A stretch of 64,000 nt of DNA, taken from NCBI RefSeq assembly GCF_014656135.1, contig NZ_BNBV01000022.1:1-64000 (forward strand), written 5' to 3'. Both the position numbers and the translations under genes were made by a program. Below the pieces are notes generated by a model. The model ran no database searches and was not told the DNA's origin. It saw only the letters and a program-made list of their open reading frames with translations. This document shows, piece after piece, positions 34,576 to 44,043 of this stretch. Origin of the DNA: Streptomyces thermodiastaticus. Lineage in GTDB: Bacteria > Actinomycetota > Actinomycetes > Streptomycetales > Streptomycetaceae. The stretch's first letter is position 1; each line of letters opens with the position of its first letter.

Positions 34576-35703
34576 CTACTTCTGCCGCTTGTAGAACGGC
34601 AGGGCCACGACCTGGTACGGCTCGTGGCTGCCGCGGATGTCCACGCCGACGCCCGGCGTGCCCGGGGCGGCGTGCGCGGCGTCGACGTACGCCATGGCGA
34701 TCGGCTTGCCCAGGGTGGGGGAGGGGGCGCCGGAGGTGACCTCGCCGATCACCTCGCCGCCGGCGACCACCGGGTACCCGGCGCGCGGCACACGGCGGCC
34801 CTCGGCGACCAGGCCGACCAGGACCCGCGGCGGGTTCTTCTCGGCGCGCTCGGCGGCGGCCAGCAGCGCCTCGCGCCCGACGAAGTCGCCCTCCTTGTCG
34901 AACTTGACCACCCGGCCCAGCCCCGCGTCGAACGGGGTCAGCTCGGTCGTCAGCTCGTGCCCGTACAGCGGCATGCCGGCCTCCAGGCGCAGCGTGTCGC
35001 GGCAGGACAGCCCGCACGGGACGACGCCGGCGTCCTCGCCCGCCTCGCTCAGCGCCTGCCACAGCCGCACCGCGTGCTCGGGGGCGACGAACAGCTCGAA
35101 GCCGTCCTCGCCGGTGTAGCCGGTGCGGGCGATCAGTGCGGGCACGCCGGCGACGGTGCCGGGCAGCCCGGCGTAGTACTTCAGGCCGTCCAGGCCGGCG
35201 TCGGTGAGGGAGGCGAGGACGGCGGGGGACGCGGGCCCCTGGATCGCGATCAGGGCGTAGGCGTCGCGGTCGTCGCGGACCTCGGCGTCGAAACCGGCCG
35301 CCCGCTCGGTCAGCGCGTCCAGCACCACCTGGGCGTTGGCGGCGTTGGCGACGACCAGGTAGGTGGTCTCGGCGGTCCGGTAGACGATCAGGTCGTCCAG
35401 GATGCCGCCGTCGGCCCGGCAGATCATGGTGTAGCGGGCGCGGCCGAGGGCGACCGAGGCGATGTTCCCGACCAGGGCGTGGTCCAGCACGGCGGCGGCC
35501 TGCGGGCCGGTCACGGTGATCTCGCCCATGTGGGACAGGTCGAACAGGCCGGCCTTCGTCCGCACGGCCAGGTGCTCCTCGCGCTCGGAACCGTAGCGCA
35601 GCGGCATGTCCCAGCCGGCGAAGTCGGTCATCGTCGCACCGAGCGAGCGGTGCACCGCGTCCAGCGCGGTACGGCGGAGCGGACGGGCGTCGGAACTGCT
35701 CAT
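34576..35703 (-). CDS. gcvT: Aminomethyltransferase (glycine cleavage T protein)
   Basis: This 375-aa protein moves the one-carbon unit from aminomethyl-lipoyl-H protein to tetrahydrofolate, releasing ammonia. Visible family signatures are DFAGWDMPLRYGS near residue 30, FDLSHMGEI with the conserved Asp-Leu-Ser-His near 60, and the YTGEDGFELF segment near 195. The ATG at 35703 is the natural start; an in-frame ATG at 35760 lies at the end of the riboswitch and would translate RNA structure. It is the first gene of the riboswitch-controlled operon. Confidence 0.96.
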   Translation of the reverse strand: MSSSDARPLRRTALDAVHRSLGATMTDFAGWDMPLRYGSEREEHLAVRTKAGLFDLSHMGEITVTGPQAAAVLDHALVGNIASVALGRARYTMICRADGGILDDLIVYRTAETTYLVVANAANAQVVLDALTERAAGFDAEVRDDRDAYALIAIQGPASPAVLASLTDAGLDGLKYYAGLPGTVAGVPALIARTGYTGEDGFELFVAPEHAVRLWQALSEAGEDAGVVPCGLSCRDTLRLEAGMPLYGHELTTELTPFDAGLGRVVKFDKEGDFVGREALLAAAERAEKNPPRVLVGLVAEGRRVPRAGYPVVAGGEVIGEVTSGAPSPTLGKPIAMAYVDAAHAAPGTPGVGVDIRGSHEPYQVVALPFYKRQK

Positions 35704-35756
35704 CGGGGTGGTCTCCCGGGCATGAGGGACGAGGACGGGACGGATCTGTGTCCTCC

Positions 35757-35976
35757 CCATCTGTCATCGGAACCTGAGAGGTTCGCCATGACCGCCGTCG
35801 GGCGGACGTCACGGCTTGCACCTTGGGTGGAGCCACTGCGGCAGCGGCCCGCTTTTCAGATGTGCCTCGCCCGCGCGGTAACGGTGCCTGAGAGATTCAA
35901 GGGAGGGACTTGCTCCTTCGGCGCCCCGGGCACACGTGCGGGTGACGTGCTGCCGGGAACTCTCCCGCGCGGATTC
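35757..35976 (-). ncRNA. Tandem glycine riboswitch upstream of gcvT
   Basis: Read on the minus strand, the leader contains two glycine aptamers. The first opens with GCGCGGGAGAGTTCC, passes GCGCCGAAGGAGCAA, and closes with GAATCTCTCAGGCACCG (35976 to about 35875). The second contains GGTGCAAGCCG and closes with GAACCTCTCAGGTTCCGATG (about 35865 to 35757). The doubled CTCTCAGG boxes and GGAGCAA-type loops are the hallmark of this class, which binds glycine cooperatively and usually turns expression on. The expression platform lies between 35757 and the gcvT start, so control should extend to gcvH, glyA and sdaA. Confidence 0.93.
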
Positions 35977-36148
35977 AAGCGGCCGGTATGCAGTTGGCGC
36001 GCACATCATCGCACGACCGGCCGCGTGGTGGCAGTGCCCCCTTTGTGACCGGGCTGTGGCAGAACGTGCACGGGACCGTGAGTACCACGCCATTACCTTC
36101 TCTTTACGCGCGATGGGCAGGTGAACCTCACCGCCCAGGGGAGGGACG

Positions 36149-36853
36149 ATGACCTCGAACAGGACCGTGCCGGCGTACGCGGCGAGCCGGGGCGCACACT
36201 GCCTGGCCCTTCCCGCGGCGCACCGTCTCGCGGCCCGCGAGCGCGCCGGGCACCCCGCACCGGTCGTCCGCGACCTGCGGGACCGGGACGGCCGCGGGCC
36301 CCGCGTCCTGCTGTTCGGGCCCCGCGACGTGGTGGTGGTCACCGGCCTGCCCGGCGCCGGCAAGTCCACGCTGATGCGCCGCACGGTGTGCGGACCGGTG
36401 ATCGACTCCCAGGACACCCGGGAGCGCTGGGACGCCCGCCTGGCCGGCCGGCTGCCCTACGCCGTCTACCGCCCCCTGGTCCGGCTCGCCCACTACGCCG
36501 GCCTGCGCCGCGCCCTGCGCACCGGGGAGGGGCTCGTCGTCCACGACTGCGGCACCCAGCCCTGGGTCCGTGCCTGGCTGAGCCGTGCCGCCCGCCGCAG
36601 AGGCGGCCTGCTCCACCTGATCGTGCTGGACGTCAGCCCCGAGCAGGCCCTGGACGGACAGCGCCGGCGCGGCCGCGGGGTGTCCCGCTACGCCTTCGGC
36701 CGCCACCGCCGCGCCACCGCCCGGCTGCTGCGGGACGTGGCGGCCGGGGAGCCGCCGGCGGGCTGCGGTTCGGTGACCGTCCTGGACCGGGACAGCGCGG
36801 ACGGACTGCGGCGGATCGGGTTCACCGGCGGCCACGGTCGCATCACCCGATAG
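36149..36853 (+). CDS. P-loop NTPase of the AAA/kinase type
   Basis: This 234-aa Arg-rich cytosolic protein has the Walker A motif TGLPGAGKST near residues 63-72 and a Walker-B-like hydrophobic strand LLHLIVLDVSP near 150. It resembles small Streptomyces ATPases related to gluconate-kinase or zeta-toxin-like folds, which phosphorylate small molecules, but no substrate-specific motif is recognisable. It diverges from the gcv operon and precedes the SseB-like genes by 40 bases. Function remains unknown. Confidence 0.8.
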   Translation: MTSNRTVPAYAASRGAHCLALPAAHRLAARERAGHPAPVVRDLRDRDGRGPRVLLFGPRDVVVVTGLPGAGKSTLMRRTVCGPVIDSQDTRERWDARLAGRLPYAVYRPLVRLAHYAGLRRALRTGEGLVVHDCGTQPWVRAWLSRAARRRGGLLHLIVLDVSPEQALDGQRRRGRGVSRYAFGRHRRATARLLRDVAAGEPPAGCGSVTVLDRDSADGLRRIGFTGGHGRITR

Positions 36854-36892
36854 CCTTTCGATCACAGCAGTGTTGTTGAGCAGGCGGTGGAG

Positions 36893-37681
36893 ATGGCTTA
36901 CCCGGACTTCCCGGACTTCCCGGCACAGGCGCACCCTCAGCCGCACGGCGGCTGGCCCGGCAACGAGCTGGAGGAAGTGCTGTCCGCGTCCCTGGGCGTG
37001 CCGTCGGCCGCCGGCCGGATCGTCGAGGTGCTCGCCCGCAGCGACCTGTGGGTGCCGCTGCCCAATGGCGGCGGCCCCGACAGCGGCCCGCTCGACCTGC
37101 CCACGCTGGAGATCGACGGCCAGGCCTATGTGCCCGTCTTCAGCTCCGAGGGCCAGTTCCGCCAGATCGCCGGCTCCCACATGTCCTTCGCGGTCGCGCC
37201 CGCGGTGGAGTTCGCCCGAGGACTGCCTCCGCAGGCCGGCATCCTGATCAACCCCGAGGGCGTCGTCGGGATCCCGCTGCCCCCGGCGGCGGTGGCCGAA
37301 CTGTGCCGGGCGGACCGCACCGAACTGGACGGTCCCGCGACCGGCGGCCGGGTCCGCCTCTTCGAACCCGACTGGCAGGACGACCCGGTGGACTTCCTGT
37401 CCGCCGCCGGCGCCGAGTTCGACGGCATCGGCGTGGTGCGCACCGCCCGCCGCTGCCTGGCCGCCGTCGAGACGGGCGACCCGCAGCTGTACATAGGCGT
37501 CGAACTCTCCCAGTGGGAGGGCGATCTGCGGGCCCTCCCACTGGAGGCTCTCGGCCGTGCGCTGGCCAAGGCGCCGGTCGCCTGGCCGGTCAGTCTCGTC
37601 CTGCTGGACGTGACCGACGACCCGGTCGCCACCTGGATGAGGGACACGATCCGGCCGTTCTACCAGTACGGTCAGCGATGA
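36893..37681 (+). CDS. SseB family protein (enhanced serine sensitivity)
   Basis: This 262-aa protein is of the SseB type, named for an E. coli gene whose overexpression affects serine sensitivity. An N-terminal SseB domain (about residues 25-130; NELEEVLSASLG, WVPLP, VFSSEGQFRQI) is followed by a C-terminal domain (about 150-260; YIGVELSQWE, MRDTIRPFYQYG). It is soluble, with no signal. The ATG at 36893 has GGTGGAG directly before it; the GTG at 36887 is less likely. A paralogue follows. Both lie beside glycine/serine genes, which may be meaningful or coincidental. Confidence 0.82.
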   Translation: MAYPDFPDFPAQAHPQPHGGWPGNELEEVLSASLGVPSAAGRIVEVLARSDLWVPLPNGGGPDSGPLDLPTLEIDGQAYVPVFSSEGQFRQIAGSHMSFAVAPAVEFARGLPPQAGILINPEGVVGIPLPPAAVAELCRADRTELDGPATGGRVRLFEPDWQDDPVDFLSAAGAEFDGIGVVRTARRCLAAVETGDPQLYIGVELSQWEGDLRALPLEALGRALAKAPVAWPVSLVLLDVTDDPVATWMRDTIRPFYQYGQR

Positions 37682-37809
37682 CCCACCGCCCGCCGGCGCC
37701 CCTGCCGGCGGGCCCGCGAGCCCGACGGGGGAGTCAGGCCCGGTCCGGACAGGGCCTAAGCTGGACCCACGGCTCGGTCGAGACCTTGGAGCATGGAGGG
37801 GCGGTACAA

Positions 37810-38610
37810 GTGAGCGCCAGCGCAAGCGGCACCGCGACCGGGCACGTGGAGCAGATGCTGCGCCAGGTGACCCCCGGGCGCTACGACGCCTACGAGGCGC
37901 TGCTGCGCGCCCTCGCCACTCCCGACTCCGGCCAGGTCTGGATGCTGCTGTGGCAGGGGCAGGCCGGTTCGCCCGACGCCCAGTGGGGCCGCATGGAGGT
38001 CGACGGCCACGGCTACGCCCCCTGCGTCACCTCGGCCCAGGAGCTGTCGGCCAGCGGCTGGACCCGTTCCTACGAGGTGGTCGACGGACTCGACGCCGCC
38101 CGCGTCCTCTACCCCGGCCACTACGGGCTGTGGCTCAATCCGCACGCCCCCGGCGGCGGAGTCGGCATCCCCTGGCTGGATCTGCGCCGTATCGCCACCG
38201 GCCTGGACCGCCAGCCCGCCGGTCCGCTGCGGCTGTCGGAGCCGGTCGTGGACCTGTCGCACTTCTACGCCCTGCTCGCGCAGCACGCGCACCGCACCCC
38301 GGTGGTCCGTTCGCTGCGCCGGGCCTGGGTGCAGCCCGCGATCGGCGCGCCCTACCTGGCCATCGGCCTGGACCTGTACGACTCCTCGCCGGGTTCCGTC
38401 GAGGCGGTGCGGGCGATGATGCACCCCTGCACGAGCGCCCTCCCCGACGGACTGCCGGTGTCCACCGTGGCGATGGCCGACGACTACGACCCGGTCGCGA
38501 TGTGGCTGCGGGCCAACGCCCGCCCGTTCTACGACCGCCAGGCGCACGCCGGCGCCGCGCCGAACCAGCCGGGCGGCTACGGCTACCCGCCGGCCGGCGT
38601 CGCGTACTGA
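37810..38610 (+). CDS. SseB C-terminal-domain protein, paralogue of the preceding gene
   Basis: This 266-aa relative of the upstream SseB protein shares the GVGIPWLDLRRIA-type strand, the Y-L-A-I-G-L-D-L-Y core and an end like MWLRANARPFY. It ends in a Gly/Tyr/Pro-rich tail. The GTG at 37810 has GGAGGGG about nine bases upstream; the longer open frame from 37048 runs through the upstream gene and is rejected. The two genes look like a tandem duplication followed by divergence and are probably transcribed together. Confidence 0.78.
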   Translation: MSASASGTATGHVEQMLRQVTPGRYDAYEALLRALATPDSGQVWMLLWQGQAGSPDAQWGRMEVDGHGYAPCVTSAQELSASGWTRSYEVVDGLDAARVLYPGHYGLWLNPHAPGGGVGIPWLDLRRIATGLDRQPAGPLRLSEPVVDLSHFYALLAQHAHRTPVVRSLRRAWVQPAIGAPYLAIGLDLYDSSPGSVEAVRAMMHPCTSALPDGLPVSTVAMADDYDPVAMWLRANARPFYDRQAHAGAAPNQPGGYGYPPAGVAY

Positions 38611-38951
38611 GCCAGCTGCGGCGACCGCTGATTTCTCCCAACTCATCCCGAGTGCGGGCAGTTGATGCACCGCGGGTCTACGCGCGCAGCTGCGGCCGCA
38701 TTGGTCCGCATCACACCCGGAAGGCCCAACTGGCCCTTGTCCGCCCCGCGTTACCCACTGTCCGCATAACGGATCCCCCCAGGGTGCATCACGGTTAGGC
38801 ATCCTTTCGCCGACAGCTCTGGCACCGACTCGCCGTGGCGTTGAAGACTCCCGCTCCAAGGGGCCTGCGCCCCTTCGTACGACGGACTGATCATGCCGCC
38901 ACTGCGGCAAGTGCGGGCCGGACACAGCCGGCTGAGAGGGGTCGCTGCCTG
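38611..38951 (+). other. Intergenic region upstream of the oligopeptide ABC operon
   Basis: These 341 bases contain no credible gene. They are less GC-rich than the coding DNA around them and probably carry the promoter of the transporter operon. I see no confident -35/-10 pair and no long dyad. Confidence 0.4.
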
Positions 38952-39959
38952 ATGACGGCACCATTGCACGAGCCGGCCGCGGAAGCGGCCCCGAGCGCGG
39001 TCGACGAAGCGACCGTGGCGGCCACCGGCGCGACGGCCGTCCAGGGCCGCTCGCTGGGACGGATCGCCTGGGAGCGCCTGAAGCGGGACAAGCTCGCCCT
39101 GACGGGCGGGGTCGTCGTGCTCGTGCTCATCCTGGTCGCGGTGCTCGCCCCTGTGATCGCGCACCTGGTCGGCCAGGATCCGGAGACGCACCACGAGGAC
39201 CTGATCGACCCGCTGTTCGGCACCCCGACCGGATCCCTCGGCGGCATCAGCGGCGAGCACCTCTTCGGCGTCGAACCGGTCAACGGCCGCGACATCTTCG
39301 CCCGCATCGTCTACGGCGCCCAGATCTCGCTGCTGGTCGGTTTCCTGTCCGCGGTCGTGGCGGTCGTCATCGGCACCGTCCTCGGCGTCCTGGCTGGCTT
39401 CTTCGGCGGCTGGGTGGACGCCGTGATCAGCCGGATCATGGACGGTCTGCTGGCCTTCCCGCAGCTGCTGTTCATCATCGCGCTGGTGTCCGTGATGCCC
39501 GACCGGCTGCTCGGCCTGACCGGGACGAGCGTGCGGGTGCTGCTGATGATCGTCGTCATCGGCTTCTTCGGCTGGCCGTACATCGGCCGCGTGGTGCGCG
39601 GCCAGACGCTCAGCCTGCGCGAGCGCGAGTACGTGGACGCGGCCCGCTCGCTGGGCGCCGGCCGCTTCTACATCCTGTTCAAGGAGCTGCTGCCCAACCT
39701 CGTCGCGCCGATCATCGTGTACACGACGATGATGATCCCCACCAACATCCTCACCGAGGCGGCGCTCAGCTTCCTGGGCGTGGGCGTCAAACCGCCCACG
39801 GCTTCCTGGGGACAGATGCTGTCCAGCGCCATCGACTACTACGACTCGGACCCCATGTACATGGTGGTCCCCGGCGTGGCGATCTTCATCACCGTCCTTG
39901 CCTTCAACCTCTTCGGCGACGGCGTACGTGACGCGCTCGACCCGAAGGGCTCCCGCTGA
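38952..39959 (+). CDS. Oligopeptide ABC transporter permease (DppC/OppC type)
   Basis: This 335-aa inner-membrane subunit has an N-terminal cytosolic Ala-rich tail, one helix near residues 48-70, a periplasmic-side loop, then five more helices. The EAA loop LSLREREYVDAARSLGAG near 220 contacts the ATPases. It is the first gene of a five-gene unit (permease, binding protein, permease, two ATPases). The ATG at 38952 follows GAGAGGGG; an in-frame ATG at 38835 would add 39 unlikely residues. The order matches, from memory, the second oligopeptide system of S. coelicolor, distinct from bldK. Confidence 0.92.
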   Translation: MTAPLHEPAAEAAPSAVDEATVAATGATAVQGRSLGRIAWERLKRDKLALTGGVVVLVLILVAVLAPVIAHLVGQDPETHHEDLIDPLFGTPTGSLGGISGEHLFGVEPVNGRDIFARIVYGAQISLLVGFLSAVVAVVIGTVLGVLAGFFGGWVDAVISRIMDGLLAFPQLLFIIALVSVMPDRLLGLTGTSVRVLLMIVVIGFFGWPYIGRVVRGQTLSLREREYVDAARSLGAGRFYILFKELLPNLVAPIIVYTTMMIPTNILTEAALSFLGVGVKPPTASWGQMLSSAIDYYDSDPMYMVVPGVAIFITVLAFNLFGDGVRDALDPKGSR

Positions 39960-40028
39960 ACCGCCGTACCCCCAAGCAACCCGTGGCACCGGCACGGGGT
40001 CTCTCATCTACTCCGGAGGATCCGAGAC

Positions 40029-41816
40029 GTGACTACCCAACGCACCTCAGGGCGGCGCAAGCAGGCTTTGGCCGCTGCGGCCGTGGTCGCAGGGCTGCTG
40101 ACCACGGCGGCGTGCGGCGGCGGCAAGGACGACGGCGGTGAGAACGGCGCGGCCGGTTTCAACGCGGCCAACAACAAGGTCGCCCAGGCCTCCCTGGTCA
40201 AGAAGGGCGGCGAGCTGAAGTTCGCGAGCACGCAGGACGCCGACTCGTGGGACACCACCCGCGGCTACTACGGCTTCATGTGGAACTTCTCGCGCTACTA
40301 CAGCCGTCAGCTGCTGACCTACAAGGCGGCCCCCGGCGCCGCCGGTGCCGAGCTGACGCCGGACCTCGCCACCGACATGGGCCAGGTCTCGGACGGCGGC
40401 AAGACCTACACCTTCCACCTGCGGGACGGGATCACCTGGGAGGACGGCAAGCCGATCACCTCCAAGGACATCAAGTACGGCATCGAGCGTGTCTGGGCCC
40501 AGGACGTGCTCTCCGGCGGTCCCATCTACCTCAAGGACGTCCTCGACCCCAAGGGCACCTACAAGGGTCCGTACAAGGACACCAGCAAGGACCACCTGGG
40601 CCTGAAGGCGATCGACACGCCCGACGACAAGACGATCGTCTTCCACCTGCCCAAGCCCAACTCCGACTTCCTGCAGTTCGTCGCGCTGACCTCGGCGTCC
40701 CCCGTGCGCCAGGACAAGGACACCAAGTCGCAGTACGGCCTGCACCCCTTCTCCTCCGGCCCGTACAAGTTCCAGTCGTACTCGCCGGGCAAGTCCCTGG
40801 TGCTGGTGCGCAACCCCAACTGGAAGGCCTCCTCGGACCCGGTCCGCAAGGCCTACCCGGACAGGATCAGCATCAAGTTCTTCACCAACGCCAACGACAT
40901 GGACCAGCGTCTGCTGGCCGGCGACTACGACCTGGACCTGGCGCAGACCGGCATGTCGCCGCAGGGCCGCACCACCGCCCTGAAGTCGCACAAGGCCAAC
41001 CTGGACAACCCGGTCTCCGGCTACATCCGTTACGCGGTCTTCCCGCAGAGCGTGAAGCCGTTCGACAACATCCACTGCCGCAAGGCCGTCATCTACGGCG
41101 CCGACCACGTCTCCCTGCAGACCGCGCGCGGCGGCCCCGTCGCCGGCGGTGACATCGGCACCAACATGCTGCCGCCGTCCGTGCCGGGCGCCGAGGGCCA
41201 GTCGTACGACCCGTACGAGATCGCCGGTGCCAACAAGAACGGCAACGTCGCCAAGGCCAAGGAGGAGCTGAAGGCCTGCGGCAAGCCGAACGGCTTCAGC
41301 ACCACCATCGCCGTGCGCAACAACAAGCCGGTCGAGGTCGCGACCGCCGAGTCGCTGCAGGCCTCGCTGAAGAAGGTCGGCATCAACGCCCAGATCGACC
41401 AGTACGACGGCTCCCAGACCGCCGGCATCATCGGCAGCCCCTCGAACGTGAAGAAGAAGGGCTACGGCATCATCATCATGGGCTGGGGCCCGGACTTCCC
41501 GTCCGTCCAGGGCTACGGCATGCCGCTGTGGGACAGCAAGTACATCCTGCAGAGCGGCAACAACAACTACGGCCTGATCAAGGACAAGACGATCGACGGC
41601 CTGTTCGACCAGTTCGTCACCACTCTGGACGAGTCGAAGAAGAAGCAGATCGCCACGGAGATCAACCACAAGGTCATGGAGGGCGGCTGGTACCTGCCCT
41701 TCACCTTCGAGAAGTTCATCAACTGGCGCTCCTCGCGCCTGGCGAACGTGTACACGTCGAACTCGTACAACGGCATGTACGACTTCGTGAACCTCGGCCT
41801 GAAGTCCTCGAAGTAG
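40029..41816 (+). CDS. Oligopeptide-binding lipoprotein (family 5 solute-binding protein)
   Basis: This 595-aa extracellular binding protein delivers peptides to the permeases. Residues 1-29 form a lipoprotein signal with lipobox TAAC ending near Cys29, followed by a Gly/Lys/Asp linker. The family 5 fold is shown by FHLRDGITWEDGKPITSKD near 130 and the hinge-type SGPYKFQSYSPGKSLVLVRN segment near 245. The GTG at 40029 has GGAGGA eight bases upstream, a strong site suiting a protein needed in excess. A large hairpin follows the gene, before the next permease. Confidence 0.93.
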   Translation: MTTQRTSGRRKQALAAAAVVAGLLTTAACGGGKDDGGENGAAGFNAANNKVAQASLVKKGGELKFASTQDADSWDTTRGYYGFMWNFSRYYSRQLLTYKAAPGAAGAELTPDLATDMGQVSDGGKTYTFHLRDGITWEDGKPITSKDIKYGIERVWAQDVLSGGPIYLKDVLDPKGTYKGPYKDTSKDHLGLKAIDTPDDKTIVFHLPKPNSDFLQFVALTSASPVRQDKDTKSQYGLHPFSSGPYKFQSYSPGKSLVLVRNPNWKASSDPVRKAYPDRISIKFFTNANDMDQRLLAGDYDLDLAQTGMSPQGRTTALKSHKANLDNPVSGYIRYAVFPQSVKPFDNIHCRKAVIYGADHVSLQTARGGPVAGGDIGTNMLPPSVPGAEGQSYDPYEIAGANKNGNVAKAKEELKACGKPNGFSTTIAVRNNKPVEVATAESLQASLKKVGINAQIDQYDGSQTAGIIGSPSNVKKKGYGIIIMGWGPDFPSVQGYGMPLWDSKYILQSGNNNYGLIKDKTIDGLFDQFVTTLDESKKKQIATEINHKVMEGGWYLPFTFEKFINWRSSRLANVYTSNSYNGMYDFVNLGLKSSK

Positions 41817-41873
41817 TCCCGGCACACCGGCCGTACGGCACGAAAGGCAGGTGAAGGCCGGCGCGGCGAGACC

Positions 41874-41928
41874 GCGGGCCGCCCCGGAGCCCCACCGCCG
41901 AAAAGGCGGGGAGCACCGGGCGGCCCGC
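41874..41928 (+). terminator. Large intra-operon hairpin after the binding-protein gene
   Basis: GCGGGCCGCCCcGG pairs with CCGGGCGGCCCGC, and an inner CCGCC/GGCGG stem closes on a GAAAA loop. Such hairpins after binding-protein genes usually attenuate downstream transcription or protect the upstream message, raising binding protein over permease. This is inferred from position and structure. Confidence 0.65.
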
Positions 41929-41950
41929 GGCCCGCGGCGGGCCGCAAGCT

Positions 41951-42945
<995 letters not shown>

Positions 42946-42949
<4 letters not shown>

Positions 42950-44043
42950 CCGAACTCAGCAAGAGCGGAGCGGCCGTGGGGGAACCCACCACGGCGTCAC
43001 CCGCCCCGACCGCCTTCCTGGAAGTGCGCGACCTGAAGGTGCACTTCCCGACCGACGACGGCCTGGTGAAGTCCGTCGACGGGCTCAGCTTCCAGCTGGA
43101 GAAGGGCAAGACCCTCGGCATCGTGGGCGAGTCCGGTTCCGGCAAGTCGGTGACCTCGCTCGGCATCCTCGGCCTGCACACCGCGGGCCAGTACGGCAAG
43201 CGCAAGCCGCAGATCTCCGGCGAGATCTGGCTCAACGGCACCGAGCTGCTGTCCGCCGACCCCGACGAGGTGCGCAAGCTGCGCGGCCGGGAGATGGCGA
43301 TGATCTTCCAGGACCCGCTGTCCGCGCTGCACCCCTACTACACGATCGGCGCGCAGATCGTGGAGGCGTACCGCCTGCACCACGACGTCTCCAAGAAGGC
43401 CGCCCGCCGGCGGGCCGTCGAGATGCTCGACCGGGTGGGCATCCCGCAGCCGGACAAGCGGGTGGACAACTACCCCCACGAGTTCTCCGGCGGCATGCGC
43501 CAGCGCGCGATGATCGCCATGGCGCTCGTCAACAACCCCGAACTGCTCATCGCCGACGAGCCGACCACCGCACTGGACGTGACCGTGCAGGCGCAGATCC
43601 TCGACCTGATCCGGGATCTGCAGAAGGAGTTCGGCTCCGCGGTCATCATCATCACCCACGACCTGGGCGTCGTCGCCGAACTCGCCGACGACATCCTGGT
43701 GATGTACGCCGGCCGCTGCGTGGAGCGCGGTCCCGCCGAGAAGGTGTTCGACGAGCCCCGCCACCCCTACACCTGGGGCCTGCTCGGCTCGATGCCGCGC
43801 CTGGACCGCGAGCAGCAGGAGAGGCTCATCCCGGTCAAGGGATCGCCGCCCTCGCTGATCAACGTCCCCTCCGGCTGCGCCTTCAACCCGCGCTGCCCGT
43901 ACGCCGACGTACCCAAGGACAACGTCACCCGTACGGTCCGTCCCGAACTGACCGAGGTCGGCAGCCGCCACTGGGCCGCCTGCCACATGACGCTGGAGCA
44001 GCGGGAGCGGATCTGGACCGAAGAGATTGCGCCGAAGCTGTGA
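42946..44043 (+). CDS. Oligopeptide ABC transporter ATPase (DppD/OppD type)
   Basis: This 365-aa cytosolic ATPase energises peptide import. Walker A GESGSGKS is near residue 63, Q-loop IFQDPLSALHP near 122, signature FSGGMRQR near 182, Walker B LLIADEPTTALD near 202 and the switch His in ITHDLG near 235. The C-terminal oligopeptide extension carries the CAFNPRCPYA and WAAC cysteines that ligate a [4Fe-4S] cluster or metal in this family. It overlaps both neighbours by 4 bp (ATGA upstream, GTGA at 44040-44043 downstream). Confidence 0.95.
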
